This document shows, in pieces, positions 46,167 to 58,822 of a stretch of DNA of 64,000 nucleotides. Both the position numbers and the translations under genes were made by a program. Origin of the DNA: Elmis aenea (lineage: Eukaryota; Arthropoda; Insecta; Coleoptera; Elmidae); assembly GCA_947652605.1 (NCBI GenBank), contig OX393577.1:7688868-7752867 (forward strand), given 5' to 3'. Numbering within the stretch: position 1 is the stretch's first letter; every line of letters begins with the position of its first letter. Under the pieces are notes generated by a model. That model was not told the origin of the DNA. It searched no databases and worked only from the letters and a program-made list of their open reading frames with translations.

Positions 46167-48087
46167 TATACAGGGTGGTCCACATAGAAGGGTCACTATT
46201 GGGATCTCGCAAACCTGATGCTTTAATATTGAAAAATGTTCTATGGCACGCTAGATAATAAAGGAAAATCAAAATGGGCATTTTTTTCAAAATCGTTTTT
46301 AACTCTGTTATCCTTGATGGTAAAAAAAATGGGGAAAAGTTGTACATACATTTTTACGCACTGTAAAATGATAACATTCATATTTTTAAATTCACGGCAC
46401 TCTATAGCTTCATAGGGACTTTTCGATGCATTGTATTTGTTTTGAGCCTAAATTTCAAAATCAATACATAAAACCTTGTATTATTGAAAAGAGGGAAAAT
46501 AAAGCTTTTTCGTGATATCATAGCCAACTATGGTTTGCTAGTTTAGCAAACTCTTTAGCTCTTGTATTGCTTGAAAATGTTATGGCGCCACGGCGGTTTT
46601 GGGCAATTAGCATACTAAAAGTTAAAATAATCTAGTGGGTCGTACATTTTACTTTAAAATTAAAAACAAAGGAAACAAAAACCACGGTCCAAAGTGTAAT
46701 AATATGTAAATCGTAGTATTTTCTCACGCAACAGTCGTTAAACAAACAAAGTAAATTACTTCTGTATTTGTTAAACAAACACAAACTGATAACAGAAATG
46801 CAAGTAGCAGCAATAATCCCTGTGTACATACATATATTTAGATAGCACGGAATATAGTACAGTCGGAAAACTGTCGCACCCGTCGACATGAGGGTGAGGG
46901 CCGATAAATACATATGAAATATAACCTGCAAGTGTATATGATGTTTTTATGGTGTCAAATTAAATGTATTACCCGTGGAAGGAATATATTAATAAAAAGA
47001 GATTTACTGTTAGTCAAAACAAGTATTAATATGGTCTGTGTAATAGATGTTTTTATGCCACTTTAAATAAATTAGTCATTCCTTTTAAACAAACAATTTT
47101 GTACGTTTTAAGGAATTTTGCACCTTTGTGTGGTTTCACCTGTTCTTAATTTTTTTTTAGCGAAATATAGAATATTGGTGTAAATGTTGCTTATCAATGC
47201 CAATATCAGCCATTAGTTTAATTGCCTCTAATAAAACTAGAAGGAAATGTCCAAATATGTTAAACATTTAGCCAAAACTTTGAATAAATGTATTATTTGC
47301 TTAATTCTTATAAAAATGGTCATAACCCAGTATTAGAATTTCGACGGTAAAGCTGTCATTCTAAAAAAACTCTAAGCATCATTGTTAAAAACAATAACCT
47401 AATACAAATTTCTATATACAAATATTTTTTTAAGAACTATGATTAAATACTTAGTTATTTAAAAATTCATAAAATAGACCAAATAACAACTAAAAATCGT
47501 TAGGGTAGGTACATATATTTTTGTTTAACTTTGAACTAATAGTTCAGGTAAGAAATATTAAGTACGCGAATTTTTTTAGAAGCAGTTATATAAAACCATT
47601 AAAATCCTTAAAATATTTCCTTTAATTTTGTCAAATATAATAAACTTTCGGCCAGGTTTTAAATTCAATAAAATATTGCCATGAAAATGCTTTGTTTAAT
47701 CACTAAATATATTTATTTTTCTTACTTTTCCTATTTAATCTTGGCCGTATTGGTCAAAATATTAAAATTTTCATTTGTATTTGTTAAAATACCTAAACTC
47801 TAAAGACAAATAATTTTAATAAACTTAAAACATTTATAAGTAATCATCTTTTATCTAACTTTGCAAAACACTATTTAGCAGTTGGTTGTCATCCTTTATT
47901 TAAATAAAACAACGGTTGTAGGCAAACCAATTTTTCTGTTTAGTTTTAGAAACCAATTGATTAAAAAATAATAAATTTATATTGAAATGAAAGATTGCCA
48001 AACTCGCGTAATACTAAACTAAATTGAATGTTGCTGTCCTGGGTGGAATAAAATCAAATGTTTATAAAAGTATGGCTTGTGATATTA
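46167..48087. other. Single MITE-like end, otherwise nothing seen
   Basis: TACAGGGTGGTCCACATAGA starts at 46168; no partner end was located. The 99-codon minus frame at 46632-46931 is hydrophobic and low-confidence. The rest is AT-rich. Confidence 0.4.
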
Positions 48088-48089
48088 TA

Positions 48090-48669
48090 CAGGGCGTTCC
48101 TTAAGTAGGCAAAAACATTTGGAATGTGATCCTTATCGAAAATTAACGGGAGTATTTCATATAAAAAAAATGTTTAGACGTCTTTTGTCTGAGTTACGTC
48201 CCCCTAAAGGGGAGCTGTAAAATTAGGTTTTTATTTTATATCTCAAATTTGGATAAATGTAGGAGAATGATATTTGGTAGATGTTTTATACTTATTAAAA
48301 GGTTTCCCATAGTAATATACCTTCACCTTCACAGGGGCTGAAAAGTGCGACCCCTGTTTGTTGTTTTATCAGAACTTTTTGGTGTGTTGAAATTTTACAA
48401 TTAAATTTTTTTTAAAACTTGATTTATTTAGAAACTTTTTTTTTACTATAGGTTTTCTCGTGAAACCTACAGTTTTTAAGTAAAAAATAAAATAGGTAAA
48501 CATGAACCATCAAATATTCCAATATAAAACGATTCATTTTGGTGGTTACCATATTTTGTTTATGTTGATATTGGATAGAATTGATGGGTCTAATTCATTT
48601 TGACCCCCCTTAATTTTCGATAAGGACTCACCTCCCGATTTTTTTTTGCAATACTTAAGAAACACCCTG
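48090..48669. mobile_element. 580-bp TA-type MITE
   Basis: CAGGGCGTTCCTTAAGTA at the left pairs with the complement CAGGGTGTTTCTTAAGTA at the right. The match resumes around TCCTTATCGAAAATTAA on both sides. TA flanks the element at 48088-48089 and 48670-48671. No coding sequence. Confidence 0.8.
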
Positions 48670-48671
48670 TA

Positions 48672-50590
48672 TAAATACTCTTGTTTGTTTTTCAAAACAT
48701 AAGCAATGAAAAAAAAACAATAAAATGTAACCCAGACATTCTTAGTAATAATGAAAACGTTTTGTTCTAGGTAAATATTGGAAATAACCCAATATTTAGT
48801 TTGACTTATAATTGTTATTTAATGAAAATTCTATAAGTTAGACTTTAACTACGTAAAGAAAAACAAGTTTTAAAAAAATAGAAAATTTTTGAACCTCATA
48901 GACTTTTCTTTATTTTAAAGGCGTCATTTTGTTACGAACCTCCATATACATTTTTACTTATTAAATATACCATTATACAAACATTTATGGCCAATCATTA
49001 GTTGATTATTATTATAATTTGCAGGTGTTTTACCAACACTTTTTTTTAAGTTTTTCATTTTGTTTGTGAAATTTATGTAATTAAATTCCTCCTTTATATA
49101 TTCTACTGATGTAAATGATACTGTTTAGTGGTAATAGTGTGATTTCGGTTTTTTCTAATACCCAACAGCTGATGTCATGCATGTCAGTTGGTCATTAATC
49201 TTTTGTTTAGTTTAGGAGGATTAAAAACACCTACTTAAAACAAGGTGTTTGTTGATAACTTAAATTAAGTGACAGTTTTTTTCAAACTAAATTATTTCAT
49301 CATTTTGTGAATACGTTTTGTCAGTATTTTTGAAACCTCGTTATGGAGATCCAAAATTAAGTTGCATTAGAGTATTACTAATTTATCTGATGCTAATCTA
49401 TAGTGCTTTTTGCAAGAATGCAAAAATCCACTTAAAATATAAAATGTACACATACAGTGTGCTAAAAATTCAAAATTTGCTAAAAATTTAAGATTGCTTG
49501 AATGGTAAAACGTTGCATTACCGTATATCAAAACAAAAAAAATCAATAAGTCACTGGAAAATAATAATAAACAAAAATAGGTACAAACTTTATTACATTA
49601 AAAACTAAAACAAATATAAGATTTATTTGGTAAAGACCGTATTAATTTTTTCAAATTAATTTTTTCTCATTTTATTCATGTTTTCAAAAAAAACACCAAT
49701 CTTATACAGGCAGACTTTGTTGTTTATCAGGAGGTTGGTTAGATAAGAAAACGTCGGCGGAATTACAAAAGGAAGTAAATGACAAAAAAAATATTTACAG
49801 AGAAAGCTGCAGAGAATTAAAAAAAAATACCTATAGTATGCATACATTTTATACCGTATTGGACGATTCCCATTGGCAACCTCTAAACCGTAAAAGATGT
49901 ACAAGAAAAATTAAAAATGCTGTAACTAATCGTCACACGAACGCAGATTATCCGACCTTGTTTTACGCCAAGATGGAATTTTTGCATACATACATTTCTT
50001 AATGTAGAATTAACCAGACCGAAAAATTTATACTCCATTTTTAAGCTTAAAAATAAGATAATTTAGGTCTGCAATGAAACAACGTAACGTCACGGCTAAC
50101 TATACTTTTCATTTAGACAAATGTTATTTTTTTTTCACCTCAGAATCACTGCGTTATTTAAATAAACGCATACCGCCATTTTACAGTGCTGAAATATACT
50201 TAATACCAATTTTTATATGCATTTTTAAATCAAAATATAGCGTACATATTAAAATATAAAAAAAATGCTAATAAAGGTTTTCGCCAGTATCGAGTGTGAT
50301 ACGAAAGGATTGCTAAGTTGCCTAATAAAATACGTACCTTTTGTTTTATTAAACCTCTTGTTGTTTATAGGTTGGCAGCATTAAAATATTAAAACATTTG
50401 CTGGATATATTTTTAGAAATACGAGAAAATCAACAAAGTATTGCTTTTTGAGCGATTATATGAGGTTCGACCTTACAAAAAGTAACACAAAAACTATGTT
50501 TCAAAGGTAGCAGTGTCTGTCTCAAGGTAATTTAAATCTTATGTATCAACTGCAGGTAGTACATCAAATCCGTTAGGTTTGGATACTGGA
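48672..50590. other. No gene seen
   Basis: AT-rich DNA with long T and A runs; no domain in any short frame. Confidence 0.55.
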
Positions 50591-51371
50591 AAATGGATGG
50601 AATAGTTTTTAATGAACTAATATTTGCAGACCTTATGGTGAAACTAAGAAAATCCGAAGAAAATCTAATGCACAATATAAAAATCAAACACAGGGAACTA
50701 GGTTAACAAAAGCAAAGACATAACCAAAATCATGGTCATAAGCGCGGAGGAGATTAAACATAATTAAGCCTGAACGGAATACAACAAGAACAAGTGAAAA
50801 GCTATAAATACCTAGGAGTGCATCTACACTGTAACGAAGAGATAGATGGGAAAACAAACGAGAGAATAGGCTTAGCAGCTACGTTACTTATGGAGAAAAG
50901 GGAACAGTTTCTTGAATGAAGAGAGATATCCAAAGAAACAAAGGTAGAGATTTATAGCAAAGTATTTAACCCCATCCAAACATACGGTTGCCAATCATGG
51001 ACCACGACCAAAAAACAAAACAAAGTCGTATCAGAAGTGTGGACATCTGGTTTTGAAGAGAAACTGAAGATAACACGCGTGGGAACAAAATTGGGAACGA
51101 GACCCATAGAGAAAACCTGAAAGTACAACCAAAACATCCACAACTATGTTGGGTAGGTCATGTATATAGAATGGTAGAAGATATGAAGCATAAACGGGAG
51201 AAAATAATCGAATAGGAAGACCAAGGAAAACTTAAAATGGGGAGGCAAAAGACGTTGCCACAAACAGGGAGATCAAGTGGAGTAAGGTTAAAGAACTAAC
51301 AAGAGATAGAAAAAGGTGGAGGAAAGCATATACATAAAAAGATACAAAAGCCTCACAGCTAACGGTAGAGA
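50590..51371 (+). pseudogene. RTE-like LINE remnant with 3' end
   Basis: From upstream to downstream, in several frames: a degenerate catalytic motif near 50610-50635 (LIFADLMVKL), a KSYKYLGVHLHCNEE segment (50795-50835), QTYGCQSWTTTKKQ (50975-51020), QLCWVGHVYRMVEDMKHKR (51148-51200) and a RKRWRKAYT segment (51308-51335). The order and tail match the other RTE copies here. Many stops make it a dead copy. The purine microsatellite that follows probably grew from its tail. Confidence 0.75.
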
Positions 51372-51560
51372 GGCGTAAGAAGAAGAAGAGGAAGGGAAGG
51401 AGGAATAGGAAGAGGAAGAGAAAGAGGAAGAAAAGAGGACGGGGAAGGGAAAGAGGAATAGAAAGAGGGAGAGGAAGAGGAAGGGGAAGGGAAAGAGGAA
51501 GAGGAAGAGGAAGAGAAAGAGGAAGAGGAAGAGGAAGAAAAAGAAGAAAGAGAAGAAGAA
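51368..51560. repeat. Purine microsatellite (AGGAAG-like)
   Basis: Nearly pure A/G on the plus strand for about 190 bases, with GAGGAA and GGGAAG units. It starts in the GAAGAAGAAG tail of the LINE remnant. The 112-residue Leu/Pro-rich minus frame across it is a by-product. Confidence 0.9.
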
Positions 51561-52769
51561 TATATAACAATTTTTTTTTAAGGACCTTTACTTTTACAAG
51601 ACCAATTTCTAGACTTTTCAGACTTTTGTCTCTTTGTCAATAGCAGTCTTATTTACAATATATATGCCGCTAATGATAAGTCGAGTCTTGAAACTGGTTA
51701 AGCAATTCGAGAAGAATATTTTGAGAAAAAATGTAATTTTCAATTAAACCTTTTATATTAATAAACGAATTACATAAACTATGCAAGCGTTTGTCAAATA
51801 GCAACCAACTTTTCATCGAAAATGAAAACAAAACTTGCGCGAAGTTTAAATAAAAGACAACGTACAAAAGTTCTACCTCTCTTCATTTGTTCGTACAATT
51901 TATTTAACTTTAGACCAATTTATTATAATATTTTATTGATACGCCTAAAAGCGTTCTCCAATTTCACTTAATGCGGGTCTTGTTAACAGTTGTTCAACAC
52001 AGCCAAGGTATCAGTATTCCAAAAGCATTAGGAACCCTCCCCACAGCGACACTTCTAAACAATGGCAATTCGATTCAAGTAGCTTTCAGACATAAATAAT
52101 AATCACTCACAGCCGTATTTGCTATTCCCACGTTACGCCTTCGCGTAAGTCGCACGCGCACGCCGCAAACATTAAATATCTAATAAATCCGATTCATATG
52201 TTAATCCACACATATCGATATGTCATGTGCTCACTAAACCGCATTTATTAAACTTCTGTAAACAACGATGAAGCCCCTGTGTCCTGCTCTATCATAAATA
52301 GCTGCTTATCCTGTTTGAAAAGCTATCGTATCGGCTGTTCTAGTGTTTTAAGTAAGATTAATTGGTATTTCAGATTAGTACCATTAACACTGTTGACAAT
52401 AATACAAAGGAAACACTTAAATACACACGTTGTTGCGTAGAAATGAATCTCAAATATCGTGTATTAAGTAAAGATCTGATTTGAGATTACCAGAAAAAAA
52501 TCACACAGTCCCGAAAGCATTAATCTACAGAAATAATACAAAACTAAAACCAGGTACGTAATAAATTGGACGCGTCTGTCAGTCGGTTTGTCGTTCTCTT
52601 TTTGCTATAGACTTGTTTGATAGTCTAAATATGAAGACAATCATTTTATTGATTAAAAGATACAGTTTGCCATTTCATATTCATTCAGCATTAATAGTTA
52701 TTTACGTACAAGACCGGAAAGTGGTCCTTTACTGGACGAGTTGGCAGTTTTGGTACGAGTCGTAACAGC
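51561..52769. other. No gene recognised
   Basis: A patch at 51960-52350 is less AT-rich, with GCGCACGCGCACGCC near 52153 and CATAAATAAT at 52091. It could be regulatory, but I see no protein or promoter that I trust. Confidence 0.35.
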
Positions 52770-53035
52770 TCTACTGGCTTCTTGGTCAAAACTCGCAACT
52801 TACCACACGAAACAAGCTTCTGGTGTATAAAACTATACTTAATCCCATCTGGACGAATGGAATTCAGCTTTGGGGATCAACAAGTTCATCAAATATTGAT
52901 ATACTGCAAAGGTTTCAGTCGAAAACGCTAAGCACTATAGCCAAGGCCCCGTGGCTTGTGTCTTGTGTCCAACAAACTCATCCATAGTGACTTGAATATT
53001 TAATATAAGTACAGTGCGCAAAGAATTACAAGCTA
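52770..53035 (+). pseudogene. Jockey-type LINE fragment, 5' piece
   Basis: The frame reads WLLGQNSQLTTRNKLLVYKT, then PIWTNGIQLWGS, SNIDILQRFQSKTLS and KAPWLV (52775-52960). This is the conserved stretch after the RT palm of Jockey-clade LINEs. A frameshift follows near 52965, after which a segment like IHSDLNI is readable before a stop. At 53036 an unrelated element interrupts it; the LINE resumes at 53738. Confidence 0.85.
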
Positions 53036-53737
53036 CCCAAGTAGCACAAAAATATTGGCCTAATTTTGGCCAAATATTGTTACGCGGGTCCAATATTGGC
53101 AATATCCAGCCAATATAGGCTTTTTCTAGTTTTTTAATAAATCACCAATATCAGACAACTCAATGTTAATATGTTATTGGTCCAATATGTTTATATTGTT
53201 TTATAATTATTTCCAATTTATTTTTATTGGCTAGACATAAACAAAATATATTTACCTTATATTGTCTGGCAACATTTAGCCAATATAGGCCTTTTAAGTT
53301 TTTTAATGAACAGCCAATATCGGAAAACTCAATGTTAATATGTTATTAGTCCAATATGTTTATATTGTCTGTTTTTTATATTTTTAGTTTGAATAAACCA
53401 TTTATACAGCCTTATTGGACTATTATTGGATATTAACATTTCTAAACCATAAAAACATATGAAGGAGATTTATGCATATATAACATTGTACAAATCAGGG
53501 TGAATAATATTGGTTGAATATATTTTAAATTGTGTATAGCATACATTTCACCAATATCGATACGGTATATTAATCTAATACTGTTTAATAATATAGATCC
53601 TTTAAAAAAAAATGTTATAGGATTAATATTAATTTAAAATATTTCACCAATATTTAAAAATGTTGACATATCTATATTTTCCCAGTATTGTATGTCAATT
53701 TTTAGCCAATATTGGCCCAATATTTTGTGCTACTGGG
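53036..53737. mobile_element. 702-bp element with CCCARTAGCACAAAA ends and AATATTGG repeats
   Basis: The left end CCCAAGTAGCACAAAAATAT and a right end whose complement reads CCCAGTAGCACAAAATATTG form inverted termini. It splits a Jockey reading frame (GAATTACAAGCTA / AATAGTAAAAAATTT), which defines the insertion. The interior has a tandem duplication of about 165 bp (from 53113 and 53276: GCCAATATAGGC through CAATGTTAATATGTTATT). AATATTGG or CCAATATT occurs many times in both orientations. I could not settle the target duplication or superfamily. Confidence 0.75.
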
Positions 53738-53905
53738 AATAGTAAAAAATTTCAAGACCGTTTAAAAGTGCATCCCTATTTAAGTGTTTTAGATCTGTTG
53801 GTAGTAGTAAAGTGCATCGCTTAAAACGTTTTAAACCACTGGATTTAAGTTTTAGATTTACCTAATTTAAGTAATTAAGTGAATCTTTAGCAGAATAATA
53901 AGCTT
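53738..53905 (+). pseudogene. Jockey-type LINE fragment, 3' piece
   Basis: Continues the fragment at 52770-53035. The frame reads SKKFQDRLKVHPYLSVLDL, the typical HPN/LLD ending of Jockey ORF2. A frameshift leads to RFKPLDLSF (53825-53855) and stop codons. No clear poly-A follows. Confidence 0.75.
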
Positions 53906-55321
53906 GTAATTAATTAGTTAAGTCAAATATATTAGGTTACTGTAAATGGACAGAAAACCTCAAATCTAGATTGTCAACAAATTTGCTTATTGCTTCTAAG
54001 CTTCTAAGTAAACAGATTGCAAATATAACTTAAGATGTTTAAATAAAAATGTGTCAGATTCGGAGATGAAAACGGATTATTCCAATAATTGTAGTTAGAT
54101 CCTATGGAAAATATTAATTCTATATTCGTCCGGCTATCGGGAACGGATTACTGACGAATAGAGAACTTACACTGTATTTGTTTTTGGCATTATATACATT
54201 TAAAAGAAATTTTATTTTCATTGTTGGTGGTATGGTGATACTTTTTATATTTGTAGTTTTATTTTTCTCGTTTTCATCTCCTATTTCTACCATACAAAAG
54301 TAACTGTCTCGATGGATCGTTGGATAACATCTAGTCGAATGTAACCGATACACAAGTCTATTGTCACACGTACAGTATTTGTTAAATTTGATTTTTATCG
54401 TAAAGCTGACAGTCGAATAAGTTGTGGAGACTGCTAGATCAATACAAATATATCAAAGAAACGGTGTACGTAAAATTTAACGTACAAAACAACACACATG
54501 ATCCAAGATCAATCATAAATCAGGTCAGGTCATAAGAATAATATTGATATTATTTTTCGTTAAAATAGTACTGAAATAGAATTTGGTTAAACATTCAATG
54601 TTTAATTTAAGCATTTTGTTAATTTAATGCTACACCTACACAACAAATATAGGTACAAAAACCAATAAATAATCTGATTTAATCAAAGTGTTTTTTGGCA
54701 AAGCCATGTTTGATTTTTGATAAAGATTTGTAAACAAGTCGATTCTGAATACTATTTAATGATTCTTACTTACTGTATACAAAATTAATTTTTTGTGTTG
54801 GTGCTAGTTTCATTTAAATTTTAAATCGCAGAACTAGGAGAATAAAAATAAATTCAAAAAAATAAAAAATACTGCAGAAACATGGTAATATAGGTAATTA
54901 AAGTTTATCAATGTTGAAAAGACGAGTCTTAATGACTTAATCGGTTTAAGCTATTTAGGTCGTTTGATTTTTATTTTTATATAAATAAAACGAATTCCTT
55001 GCGAAAACGGTTCTACGGAATTATTGGCTAACACTTTAAAGTTACTGATATGTTATACGAGGGTCGAGCTTAAATTAATAGAATTTAAGTCGAACTAGAA
55101 GGTCAAAAGCAGTCTTATCTTCATATTATTTAACTAGTCGTTAATGGTTAATGTGCCAAAAAAACATTAAAACATTTTGTTACCCTAAAATAATGAAAGT
55201 ACAGAGTTAGCCAATAGCTATGTTGGGGTTTAAGTAGGCGATAAAACTAACAAACAAAAACCAATCACAAGTTCAAAGACTAAATTTAATAGCTTAAATT
55301 ATGCAATTTTACTGCATACAC
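53906..55321. other. No gene seen
   Basis: AT-rich DNA; the 77-codon minus frame at 54120-54353 has no domain. Confidence 0.5.
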
Positions 55322-55905
55322 CTAGTGTTTAAAAATAACTTCGATCAAATGATTCCCATGAGAATTAATACATAGACGTAATCTCGTAACAAAATTCAAT
55401 ATTAAACGCTGCAATACATCGCGATTGATGTCTCTTACTTCACGTTCAATTACAAGTTTCAGTTCTTGAAGTGTGCGTGGTATATCCCTGTATACTCTAG
55501 ACTTGAGATAGCCCCATAAATAAAAGTCAGGGACACTCAGGTCGGGTGATCTCGCAGGCCATTGAATGTCACCGAATCGTGAGATGACTCTTCCCGGAAA
55601 AAAATCTCGCAGTGTTCATCGACTGAAGAGCTGTATGGGCCGTAGCACCGTCCTGTTGGAACATTACATTGTTTAAACCGAGTCTTCTAACTTCAGGCAT
55701 GAGGAAGTTTTGCAGCATATCCACGTACCGGTCAGATGTAACCATGACAGTCTGATTATTCAGTTCAAAAAAATAAGGAACTATAATTCCTGTTGTGGTG
55801 ACTCCAACGGTAGATTCAGCTGTTGGCCAACAAGCGCCTTCCTTGACTACAATTATCGCTGGTATAAGGAATTTGAACGCCAAAAAAGTTCTGTTTAGCA
55901 TCACA
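55322..55905 (-). pseudogene. IS630/mariner-type transposase, C-terminal part
   Basis: The minus-strand frame from about 55830 reads GIIVPYFFELNNQTVMVTSD, RYVDMLQNFLMPEVRRLGL and FQQDGATAHTALQSMN, with the second catalytic Asp of the DDD triad. A one-base frameshift near 55605 leads into the rest, VISRFGDIQWPARSPDLSVP with the third Asp, about 36 residues after the second. The frame then stays open through DFYLWGYLKSRVY to a natural-looking stop TAG at 55324-55322. The part before PYFFE is scrambled and the first Asp is not visible. The wording is that of an insect mariner/maT-like group often annotated as Tc3-like. It is dead, but its last 95 codons are clean. Confidence 0.85.
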
Positions 55906-56126
55906 TAGGAGCAGGATGTTCTCTTAAAACTGTTACGAAAAAAACATTGCTACTGTTAAAAAGATAATTGAAAATGACAATAAAACTTTCTGTTCGGTAA
56001 TAGAGCATCAACTTAAAAACCTTTTATGATTTCCTTTATAAACAGTAGCTTTGTGGTGCATGCGCTCTCTAAACACCAAACATAGTAGGTAAGAATTTTG
56101 TCAAGAAACTTTTAATCTTCTCAATA

Positions 56127-56730
56127 ATGGCAAACACAAATGAGTTTCTAGGAGACGAAGAAAATTACATTATCCTTTTCGATTTACTTAGCTACCAAGA
56201 AAATTATGTATGCAGGCACGAAGATGAGCAAACTCCGACAATGGCCAAAAAACAGCGAGCTATGAGAAAAGTAATGTATGCAGAATTCCTTAGGAGTACG
56301 GGCCTTGTCAATACAATTAAGGTGGATGCATAGAAGACAGTTTTCAACTAAAAAGTGGAGAACTGCAGGTACCGTGGGAGAAGATTCGTTATCGTGACGG
56401 AGCTGTAACCGTATTTCAGCGAAACGGTAAATAGAAAAATGATTGCCTGATGTATCCAGCGAAGTTCAAGAGAAGAGGATTACGCTTCATTACGATAACG
56501 CATCTTCTCACACGACAGCTTCGGCTCTCCAGGTTTTAGCTTTAAAAGAGTCATAGAGCTTTCACCATTATCACCTGACTTGGCTAGTTTTGGTTATTTT
56601 TTGGCCCTAAAAGAAATTTGTGGGGTAGAAATTATTGTCTGAGAAGAGCTTGATATTGCCTATCGCGATGATTTTGCCAAATTGCTTGGGAGATTGTAAG
56701 GAGTAGAAAGCAAAAATGTCGAAGTATATT
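56127..56730 (+). pseudogene. Mariner-type (DD34D-like) transposase remnant
   Basis: The plus-strand frame at 56127-56336 reads FLGDEENYIILFD with the first catalytic Asp, then QENYVCRHEDEQTPTMAKKQ, and KVMYAEFLRSTGLV. After stops and shifts, LHYDNASSHTTASALQVL (56489-56545) has the second Asp and SPLSPDLASFGYFLALKE (56565-56620) the third. A final segment like EELDIAYRDDFAKLLGRL ends at TAA near 56699. The N-terminal HTH domain is missing. It points away from the minus-strand IS630 remnant 220 bases to the left and is a different mariner lineage. Confidence 0.85.
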
Positions 56731-58818
56731 GTTGCTAAACATATTATTTACCATAAAATCTTTAAAATTATTAATGTTGGCAGTACACCGCCAAAGCTGT
56801 ATGGAAAATAAAATTATGATGGAAACCCGAAGTTCGATCTTCTGTATACACTGTAGTGGTTATTAAAGCAGCTAATGCAACCCTTAACATTGTTATACAA
56901 GCAGATTCTTCGCTGTCGCATACAAGGACCAAGTACTATCGATCACAAACATAGTATTGTATCGAATTGTCCTCGCAGCACACAAAACCGAAGCATAGAG
57001 AAATAAATCCAAAAACAGGCATCCTACTGACAGTCGGATGTAGTCTGTTAGTAGAGTCCGGGGAATCAACCACCCGCGACGACCCTAAGCTATTATACTC
57101 ACAGATAAAGTTGATTCAATTATAGGCAACCGCATCTGCCATCTGTTGGCCATTATGAGTGCGCATTGGCCGTACTAACGTGATTAACTCATTGCTAATC
57201 TCTCGGCAGCAGCTTGACTTGGCGTCCGGTTGGCGTCGATACGATCAGATTAGCATCATGATAAGATATGTGATAATGGAGAAGAGATGGCTCAATTTAA
57301 CGCATGCTAAGATGAAATGGGTCACACCACATCTGTCATCTATGGCTGTACAAACAGGACCTAGAGTGTGTTTAAAGTAGCCTGTACAAATACCTATGTT
57401 TAACTTCCCAAAAGAAACACGATTTTACTTGGCAATGTATTAAAAAATATTACTTCAGTATGTCGCAGCTTTATAAATAAATAAACTGGGAAACTAAACA
57501 AAAACGTACCAACCATGTGGATTAAACTTAAACATGCGACCATTGAGAACACGAAAATCAGTATTATAACCTCTAGTTTATACATTAGAATTTTCAGATA
57601 ACTGGCACATTAAAAATTATGGAATTCTTAAAAAGCAATTGCACATACTTTACTGGATAAATATTTTAGTGTTAAGAGCATTTTTTACAACAATTTTAAA
57701 TAAATTGAACGGTGTTTTACTTTCTATTTGTAACTTTCAAACCACGAAAACAGCAACTATCAAAAATAGGGTTTATGATTAATTTACATCTCAAAACAAA
57801 TAAAATCAGCAAAATGCAAGGTGTCAAATAATATTAACAATACTTGTACTGCGCTGTAAAGAAAAATTGGATTTTAGTTTGCCTCATATGTTTTTTAATG
57901 AGCGTTAATGTAAATTCTCTTTAAAGTAATAAGTGGGTCCATAATTTTACCAATATTTTTAAATAAATATGGCTTTATACTATTGGAAAATTGTTTATAA
58001 AATAAGATTTTTGATTTTATATACGTATAACATAATAGGTATAACAACTAATTTGGTTTAAGACTCTACTTTTTGTAGTAAATTCATTAATAATCCATAA
58101 AGTATAGATTGTTTTGATAGAGACAATAATAAACAAATTAAATACTGCTAAAAGCAAAAAGGACTAAACAAGCAATCATTTAGCGAAAACGAATACTTTT
58201 TTGGGTCAGTAACAATATAATGCTAATTCAATATTGAAGCAAATATTGTACCAATATATTATATAGCTGTACACCGTTATATCGTTTTAAATAAAATTTA
58301 CCAGAGACAAGTATAAAACATTTCGTGTATAATATTAGTAAAATATATATTAATTTCAAAATACGACCATGCAAATTTAATTTATATGGCACTGAACTGA
58401 AACTCGTAGTTTTGCATTTTGGTCACGCTTCAGCTGTTTAGAAGTATTTACATTTTAGATTCTGTTTAATTAATACAGCACTCTTCTTAAGGAACGTCTT
58501 TTAAGAAAATGGATTAACTTAAATGAATGCACCATTTTCCACAGCTGCATGCTCTATTATTAAAGTCCATGTTTTACTTTTATTCTCAGTTATCTCGAAT
58601 ATCAGACATTGTTTACAAAAGCTGTTCGCCGCTCAGTTTTCTCTTGCAGCAGAAATAATTGATACATTTACGTGTTCAACTATTAGTTAAGCGAAATAGG
58701 CAAATTTTAAAATTTATGATTGTTAGTAAACTAACCCTTATTTTGTTTTTGCATGACAGGTAAAAAGTCAATGTAAAGAAGCTAATTCTCAATACATTAG
58801 AATTTATAACGAAAGAGG
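56731..58818. other. No gene recognised
   Basis: A moderately GC-richer patch at 57020-57370 carries a 73-codon frame (57159-57380) without a known motif. The remainder is AT-rich. Confidence 0.4.
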
Positions 58819-58822
58819 TTAA

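Noticed and set aside
46632..46931. 99-codon hydrophobic minus frame that resembles a membrane protein
   Set aside because: AT-rich DNA readily yields hydrophobic frames; there is no conserved motif or neighbouring exon.
51232..51570. 112-residue Leu/Pro-rich minus frame
   Set aside because: It is the complement of a purine microsatellite.
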